Shown: piece after piece, positions 56,963-64,000 of the stretch
Layout: the number at the start of each line of letters is the position of its first letter
Numbering within the stretch: position 1 is the first letter of the stretch
NCBI GenBank assembly: GCA_024362935.1
Contig: JANCRA010000030.1
Location: 7,050,096 to 7,114,095, forward strand
Direction of reading: 5' to 3'
Length of the DNA: 64,000 nucleotides
DNA from: Setophaga petechia
Taxonomy: Eukaryota > Chordata > Aves > Passeriformes > Parulidae
Position numbers and translations under genes: made by a program
Notes under the pieces: model-generated
The model's input: the letters and a program-made list of their open reading frames with translations, nothing else
What the model was told of the DNA's origin: nothing
Database searches by the model: none

Positions 56963-57104
56963 AGGAAACTTCCCAGGGGAGAAAATCCCAGAGCGGGTGG
57001 GAAAAGATACCAGAGGAAAACCCAGCACAGGCAGGCATTTTCCTTTTGGCTGCATCCCTCCATCACCAGGGGCAGGAACACGCGTGCCTGGCCTGCCGGG
57101 GGGC

Positions 57105-60100
57105 TCAGACGCAGCAGCAGAGCGTGGAGCAGTCCAGCCTGGCGGGGGTCCCGGCACTCCCAGCCTTCTTGTTCTCCTTGGGCAGCAGCAGCACGAGGGC
57201 CATGGCCAGGGCACAGTGGTAGAAGCTGTGCACGTAGGTGTAATCCCACTCCTGCGGGCAGGGAGAGCGCCGTGAGAAGTGGGAGCAGCAGGGCCGGGGA
57301 CATTAAATTTCTACAAGTAGCCAGAAGGAAGGGGATAAAAAAGATTCCTGAACCTTCTGCCTCCCTTTGCTGTCAGAGAAGAAAGGATTTCCAGTGAAAA
57401 AAGAACCCTAAAGCAAAGGGGATTTAACACGTTCTAATTTGCACATTTCCCGATTCTTGAATGAAGTGTTTCATTACCCCGCAAAGGACGCGGCGGCGAG
57501 GCCGGGGCGCGCGGGGAGGCGGCTTCTGCTAAGTGACATTTTTATGTTCTGCTAGAATTTGCAATTACTAAATGCTTTGAAAAATAATCCTTGGGGATGC
57601 CTGCGAGGTTGTATCTCGCAGCTCCCAAAGCACAGAGCAGCCGTAACGGCGGGGCTGAGCGCAGGCACGGCCGGCAGCTGTGTCGGGGGGTTATCGCCTG
57701 CCCGGCGGGACCCTTCCGAGCAGGATGGGGGGACTGGCCAGCAGCAGGAGGAGAAGGATATAAACACAGCATCGAGTGCCCCTGGGAGTCACTGAGAGTC
57801 TTTTCTTTGGCTTGAGCCAGCTCTGGATCCGGCCATGCCTGTGTTGGATCCAGTCCCTGCCGCGTCGCTGTGAGGTGTCCTTAAGTCACCCGTGCCCAGT
57901 TTCCAAAAATCCCTGCTTGTGCTTGACAAAGCCATTCTGAGGACCACGTGTCCCTGAGGAAAGCACATCCCCTGTCCTTGTCACTCACTGAAGGGGAGAA
58001 AAGAGACAGAGCATCACTCTGTGTGCCACTTGCTGTCACACCTGTTTTGAATGGATCAGGCGATGGGGACAAGCACAGAGGGACCCTTGTCCCCAGCATG
58101 CCACCCCTGGAGTCCCACACCTGAGCTGGGTTTTGTGCAGGGCTGGATGCAGCCCAGTGGTGTGAGTGGGGCTGTCCCTCTCTTGGTGATATCCCTCACA
58201 CCTTGCAGAGTCAGGGAGGGTGAGTGTCACACAGGTACCTCAAAGAAGAACCTCAGCATCAGCGCCAGTGCCCCGAAACAGAAGCCAGGACCGATCTGTT
58301 GGGTGTAGACACTCTTGTCAGGATAGAGCCCTTTCTTCTCCTTCATCTTCTGCAGCTGGGAGGAAGGAGAGAGCGCATCAAGTGGATTCACCTGGATTTA
58401 GCTGGCTGCTCCACCCTCATTCTTTGTAATAACACTGTTTTTTAAATATTCAGCCCCATAGCCAGCTCAGGAGAGTGTGCCCTCACAAACCCAGCTGTGG
58501 GAGAGCAGATCCCAGCACAGCATCTGCAGGCTGGAGGGTGCAAGGTGCTCCCATGCCCTGATCTCCTTCTTGCCCATCTCCTCCCCATGGTGGCCACTTG
58601 CTTTTATCTGCTGGCTTAGTGACAGTTCATAATCGGGGTTTGCACCACTATATTTCCACAATATTTGGCCTCATCTTTCTGCAATTTTTATCCCATCACT
58701 CCTGCAGTGGCTTCCCCACCTCACTCCCAGCTGGGTCCACAGCACAGTGGGGCACAGACTGCAGCATTGTGCCCAACTGTCCCAGCTGGATTCAGGCAGA
58801 CTGCAGACAGATTCCTCCCCACTTTATCACTGTGGTTTTATCCACAGCTTCCTCGGATCTGGGGCAGTTTACCAGATCCCTCTGCCTCTGAGTAGCTGTA
58901 AAAACTCCATAAATACGTTCCTCCTGATTAGAAATGCAGGGACAGCAGATGTGGTAGATTGCTCAGACCGATCGAATCTGGCGTTTATCACAGAGGCTGC
59001 TGTCTGCCTTCTGTTCAGGTTGAAGGAGAAATCACTGTGAGACTGAGAGCTGCACCTTGAGGAGGAAATCCCTGCCGTGGGTTCAGCCCTTTCCCCAGCA
59101 GGAGCACCCCACAGAGCCCCTCCTGCCCCACGTACCCATCTGACCGTGATCACCAGCACGGCCGTGCCGATGGGGCCCGAGTAGACGCCGTAGCCCCAGC
59201 GGTCGTGGTAGATCCTCACAGCGATGGTGAGGACTCCAAACATGATGAAGGTCGATCTCTTGGGCTCATCAAACTCTGCCAGGGCTGAGGGACAGAGAAG
59301 AGGAAGCACCAGATCACAGATGCCCTATTCAGGCTGCTCCCCTAAAGCCTTCCTGGGATGTCTCCCCCCTGCCCTGGGGTTGCATATGTGTCTGGTTTGC
59401 TCTTCTCATGTCACACTGCTGGGGAAACTGAGGCACATGGGGCAAAGCAAACCATCCTGAGGCATCTGAGTGGTGGGTCCAGGAGATGATTGTTGGGGTT
59501 TTATTTCAGTGTTGCATGAAGGAACATAAAGGAGATTCCCTACCCAGAGGAGCTGTGGCTGCCCCATCCCTGGTAGTGTTCCAGGCCAGGCTGGATGGGG
59601 CTTGGAGCAGCCTGGGATAGTGAAAGGTGTCCCTGTCCATGGCAGGGGCTGGAACAAGATGATCTTTAAAATCCCTTCCACTTTAAACCACTCTATGATT
59701 TCCTTTTTCCTTGCCCCAGAATTCAGAGGCAATTGCAAAAATCCTCATGCCCTGCGAGCCCACAATCAGCTCTTGGGTTCATCCTGCATCTCCAACCTTC
59801 CCAAACTTGCCAGCTCACTCTGGCACGGGCTCCACCACTCCAGAGCAGTGGGACTCCCCCGCTGATGCCATGGGGTCCCAGCTGCCTGGCCACACCAGCA
59901 CCTGCCCGGGCTTTGCAAGCTGGAGGTCGCCAGTGTGAGTAAATTATTAGAGGCTTTTGTTTAGCACAGAATGGGGTAATAACTGATAAAAGTTATGGAT
60001 CCCAGTGGGCTCCATGCTTTTCCAGCTTGCACAGCTGTGTTATGGCTGTCCTGGATTTGCATTCCGGGAAGTTTGCCCGAGGGTCTGAGTCCGCACATGT

Positions 60101-61868
60101 GCACTGGGGCTTTACAAGCCACACTGAGAGGCTTCCCTGGGCTTCAGTCACCACACCTTCCATGTCCTTGGACCGTGCTTTTATAGGGAGTTTGGCTAAG
60201 GGATAATGTCCGCATGTTAATCTCTGTTGTTTCCCAGAGGGTCAATATTTTAAACCTCCTAGTCCAGGATTTGTATTTTTTTGCGAGGTTTCTGAACGCA
60301 GTAATGAAGCAATCAAGTTGAATTTTGCTGCGAGGAGCCAAAGTGTCTGGATCAGCTCTGACCTACCCTGACACTGCTGCTATCCACTGAAAATGCCCTT
60401 TGGAAATGATTTGCCTCCTTGCCTTTTCTAGCTGAGCAGAGAGAGCACTGAGGTGCCCTGGGCAGTGCGGGAGCCCCCTTGGGATTCACATTTTGATGGG
60501 ACAGAGCCATTTCCAAGGGTAATGTTTTCCCCACATATTTTTCCCTGCATGATAAATTTATCCTATTGCATCGCCTGGAAGGGGAGTGCCCCTGCATCCC
60601 CACAGGATAAATTTGCCCAGCTGAGGGGTGTTACCTCTGCTTGTGCTGGGCTCTGAGGCTGCAGGAACCCCATCCCTGCTGGAGGTCCTGCACCATCCCT
60701 GTGGGGGCACAGGGGAAAATCCTGTGGCCATTCTGGGGCTGACTTCAGCTTGTCATGGGGAGAAATGGAAACTCTGTCTGGAGCGGGCACTGGTTAGAAA
60801 TGGTCCAAATTTTCAAGCAATACCTTTTTTTGTTGAAACATCTCTCTTCCCTGACCCAGCTCTCTTCTCCTGCCATCAATAATCACATCCTTCCAAAACT
60901 CATGGTGACAAAATGGAAAAATGATAGGTTTGAACTTTTTGTCTTCCTCATATTTTTTTTCTGTTTCTATTATATTTTGTTTTGATGGCAAATAAGGAAC
61001 AAAATGAGGAAAAAGAGAGTGAAGCAAATGTGGGGAAAAGGAAAACTGAATAACAGGGCAAGGCGTGGGATTTATAGTAAAAAGGAAGTGAAATAAATTT
61101 CTGCTTTTTCTAAGCAGATCTAATATTCCCATCAGCCCAGCCCAGGCTTTTGATAAATCAGGAAGTTATATTTGTTTTGACTAAACCACTTTGATTCTCA
61201 TGCTACCAAGGGAAGTGGGAGATTCTGCATTTCTTAATGCCCCTAAATGAGGCAAGACAAGCTGATGGGCCTGGTATGGGGAAAACGAGGAGAAATGGGA
61301 AATTCCCTGGTATATGAGGTTTCAGAGTCAGTCATCTCATAGTCTTGTCCTGCCTTGAACTGCAGCACAACTCTGCCAGTTTTTTATTGTCATTTCAAGC
61401 AGAGGACAAGTGTGAGAGCTGGTACAGGCAGAGGAACACCTGACCAGCAGCACCAGTGGGTGCCTCTTTATCTCCAGGAGCAAAATGCCCCCAGCCACCA
61501 CTCAGGACAGTTCCATGTCTGGACCCCACCAATTATGAAGACTTTCCAAGGTGCTAATGATACAAAACTGGATTAATCCAGAGCACAGACTGACTTCCAC
61601 AAAGGACAATTTCAGTGGCAGCTGAGGTGGAGCTCAGAGCGAGCGGCATTTCTGGGGACTGTCCCCACTGACTGTCCCATCAGCCATCCTGACAAATCCA
61701 GCCCTTCCTGCCACTGGTGGAGCTTTCAGGAGCCACAACAGACCAGTTCTTACCCATCAGGGACACCCAGATGGACAGGGCTGTTCCGTAGATGCTGAAG
61801 TACTCCAGGATGTCGTAGCGCATAAAGCACAGCACTGATAACCCAGGGCCATCACAAACGTGGTAAAA
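57105..61868 (-). CDS. MYMK: MYMK (TMEM8C), myomaker, exons 2-5 (5' partial)
   Basis: Multi-pass plasma membrane protein that drives myoblast hemifusion during muscle formation. Four coding exons on the minus strand: 61868-61754, 59284-59136, 58355-58239, 57251-57105; phases 0, 1, 0, 0 fit and total 528 nt (175 aa plus stop). Recognisable parts: CDGPGLSVLCFMRYDILEYF, FDEPKRSTFIMFGVLTIAVR, YHDRWGYGVYSGPIG, KMKEKKGLYPDKSVYTQQIG, ALALMLRFFFE, and EWDYTYVHSFYHCAL. The C terminus is DCSTLCCCV (human ends CSTLCCACV); these cysteines are palmitoylated in mammals. Human myomaker is 221 aa and 221 minus 175 leaves 46 residues, the expected exon 1, which I could not find up to 64,000 and which should lie beyond the window. 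Confidence 0.97.
57252..58238 (-). other. MYMK: MYMK intron 4 with CpG-rich and AT-rich core
   Basis: An intron of nearly 1 kb. It holds a CpG cluster at 57,480-57,530 flanked on both sides by AT-rich sequence (57,420-57,480 and 57,530-57,600), an unusual composition for an intron and a candidate regulatory element. Confidence 0.5.
59538..59702 (+). mobile_element. CR1 LINE 3'-end fragment
   Basis: About 165 bp in MYMK intron 2, plus orientation. Includes CCCAGAGGAGCTGTGGCTGC, GGCTGGATGGGGCTTGGAGC, GGTGTCCCTGTCCATGGCAG and ATGATCTTTAAAATCCC. It is the least diverged and most complete CR1 3' end in the window. Confidence 0.9.
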
Positions 61869-64000
61869 CTATTCAAAAAGAAAAAAATATTAGAAAATCA
61901 GTTTACCCACTTACCAGCAAGATAAAGGCTCTGTCAACTGGTTTGAAATAGTGTAGCTGCAGAGAGGATGGCCAGCCAGGCCAGAACAGTGTCAACTACA
62001 GCAGGATCACTGATATGCAGTAATGAATATATTTGAGTGATAATGTCATCGTTCCCAGTTGCAAATTGCCCAAGAATCAGCATTCTTCTCTCTTAGTACA
62101 AACTAAGACAGGCTTTAATTTGCCTCTTGGCCAGAATTTGCAATCTGATGACCAAGCTGCTTTGAGCTGGGCGCTGGGGGATGGCCTCTCCAGCAGAAGG
62201 AGGACTCTGGGGTTGTGGTTTTAATTGCGAAAGATTCTTGTAAAACAATTCAGAATGAGTGTCCTGATGAAATGTGTATGGATGCCAGGTCACTGTCCAG
62301 GCTAAACAGGGTTGATATGGCCAGACTCTGAATGCAGGGGAATTCACTCATTAGTGCATTCCCTTAAAACCCACCAGTTCCTGCCCATTAACTCATTGAT
62401 TAAGTTATTTGCAAAAAACCCCACTGTCATGCAAACATAAACGCAGATCACTCCAAGAAACCTTTTCCAGTGCAATCAGAGGAATGCTCCCAGTGTTTGC
62501 CTGGCTCTCTCCCTTTCCTGCCAGCCCTCAGCCCTGCAGGTTTTGCAGTGGCAGCACCAGGGAGCTCTGCTGTTCCTGAAGAAGTCCCTGCTCCGCTTGG
62601 CCGGGCGCCCTTGGAACGCTGCTCGCTGTCACGGCCCGGTGGGGATGCTGATATAATTTATAATGGGAATTGCTGTGAGCCCTCTGGCTGCCTGCAGCTT
62701 CTAGAAAAGATTGCACCATGGCTGTAACTCTTCTCCCTGCTTGAGACTGGGCTCGGGGAGTCTGGAGCCTGGGGGGAAGAAAGGGTGGAAGGCAGAGCGT
62801 GTTCCTGGCACTCATCTGCCACAGCCATGTGCTTTCGCTGCTCTGTTCAGCTCTCCTGCTGGAGGAGGAGTGGGATGCTACAAAAAATGCAACAGCAGCA
62901 GCTGCTGCCCTTCCAACCCCCTCCCCACCATGCTGGCAGCTGCCTCTCCTCCTTTCCCTTCTTTCCCTTCCCCACTCAGGGAGATTTTGCTTCTTCAATC
63001 TCTTTGGAGGGGACCTGTTCCACCTCCCATGGAAACCTGTGCCAATTTTCCTACTGGCTTCTTGAGGAGGTGGAGCAGACACAGACCCAGTGCAAAATGA
63101 AATTGTAGATGTCTGGCTTCCCTGGGGAGCTGGGGTGGGGGGCTCAGGGATGTTTTCATATTAATTGCTCCTGTAGTTTTTATTGAACTGGCAGCATTTC
63201 TCCCCCTGCATTGTGCTTTAATCAGCTCAAATGGTCAAGGATGTTCTGTGGATCCTTAATAGGAGACCAGCCTGATTCTGAGCCCTGTGAAAGAGCTTTT
63301 CATACTGGGAAGATCCTTTCTCTATTCCCTGCCTCAGTTTTTCTGTAAAAGAAACATGCCAACCCTCATGAGATGACTTGAGATGGATGGGGATTAGTGA
63401 GAATGCAACATCAGCTGGGTTGCTGAACTGTTTTCTTCATATTCTTTAGCAGATCATTGAAATGTAGTCAAACAGGAGATTTTTTTTCCAGTGGGAATGC
63501 TGCTTTGGGTGCTCAGGTGGTGTTTGCATGGAGTCACTTAGCAGGGATACAAAGCCCAGGGCAGCACATGGCTGGGAGCAGAAATAGGAATATTTTACAT
63601 ATGTACAGACATTTCTTCACTTGTTATTTCCACACAAAGGAAGGCCAGGGAATCAAAGCCTGGTAAAAGACACATTTCAACACACAAAGGGTTAATAATT
63701 ATTATATTTCAGCCTGTTTTAGTCTCTCCTTTCCCAGTGCAGAAACTCCCCTGATTCCAGCATTGCTCCCATCCCCAGCTGGCAATTGCAAAATCAATAA
63801 TTTGACTACTATGTGCTTTTGGCTAAAATGACAGAGGCAGAGCAAGAGATTCTGGAGGCAATTTAAAGCCTAAATTCAGCATGGCCACTTAGCAGCTGTA
63901 AAACAAAGAGAAAAGCCAGCTCCAAAGCATTGCAAATCAGTCAAGGCTCTTTGCACCCAGACCTTCTCCCTAATCTCAGCCATAAAACATCACTAAATCT
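61869..64000. other. MYMK: MYMK intron 1 (3' part), no exon recognised
   Basis: About 2.1 kb upstream of MYMK exon 2 on the minus strand. I searched for a reverse-complement match to the myomaker N terminus and found none, so the region is taken as intron 1. Confidence 0.6.

Noticed and set aside
62528..63082. 184-codon minus-strand frame considered as MYMK exon 1
   Set aside because: It does not resemble the myomaker N terminus (MGTLVAKLLL in human) and lacks a suitable donor.

Overview
The window is vertebrate nuclear DNA, almost certainly from a bird and probably a songbird. Evidence: intron-rich genes with GT-AG splice sites, CR1-type LINE fragments as the main interspersed repeat, two solo retroviral LTRs, short introns and many GC-rich minisatellites (typical of an avian microchromosome). 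The gene order ADAMTS13(+), CACFD1(+), SLC2A6(-), MYMK(-) is the order I know from human 9q34 and its bird counterpart. All comparisons with human proteins are from memory; no search was run.

Layout. (1) 147-17478, plus strand: 28 coding exons of ADAMTS13, the von Willebrand factor-cleaving protease. Only the 5' end (signal peptide, exon 1) is outside the window. The exons I assign sum to 4107 nt (1369 codons including the stop) with every splice phase compatible. (2) 17479-19636: 3' flank of ADAMTS13 and presumed CACFD1 promoter. (3) 19637-25956, plus strand: CACFD1 (Flower homologue), five coding exons, 176 aa, with a 3' UTR that may run to about 30.3 kb. (4) 30847-35498, minus strand: SLC2A6 (GLUT6), ten coding exons, 506 aa, tail-to-tail with CACFD1. 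(5) 35.5-57.1 kb: a 21.6 kb stretch without a recognisable gene. It holds a 24-bp minisatellite, two solo LTRs of different families (one with an exact 5-bp target-site duplication) and several AT-rich, CpG-retaining islands that look like candidate regulatory elements. (6) 57105-61868, minus strand: MYMK (myomaker) exons 2-5, 175 codons. Exon 1 (about 46 residues by comparison with human) should lie beyond 64 kb.

The four genes are a conserved syntenic block and not a functional pathway: a plasma protease, a vesicle membrane protein, a sugar transporter-family protein and a muscle-fusion protein.

I found no wholly new system. The most interesting observations concern ADAMTS13. It carries a full-length reprolysin-type propeptide with a furin-like site, where the human protein has a very short one. 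It also has only six TSP1 repeats instead of eight; a possible decayed relic of one lost repeat lies in the expected intron. Other points worth a look are a minisatellite that abuts an SLC2A6 splice donor, and candidate enhancers around MYMK.
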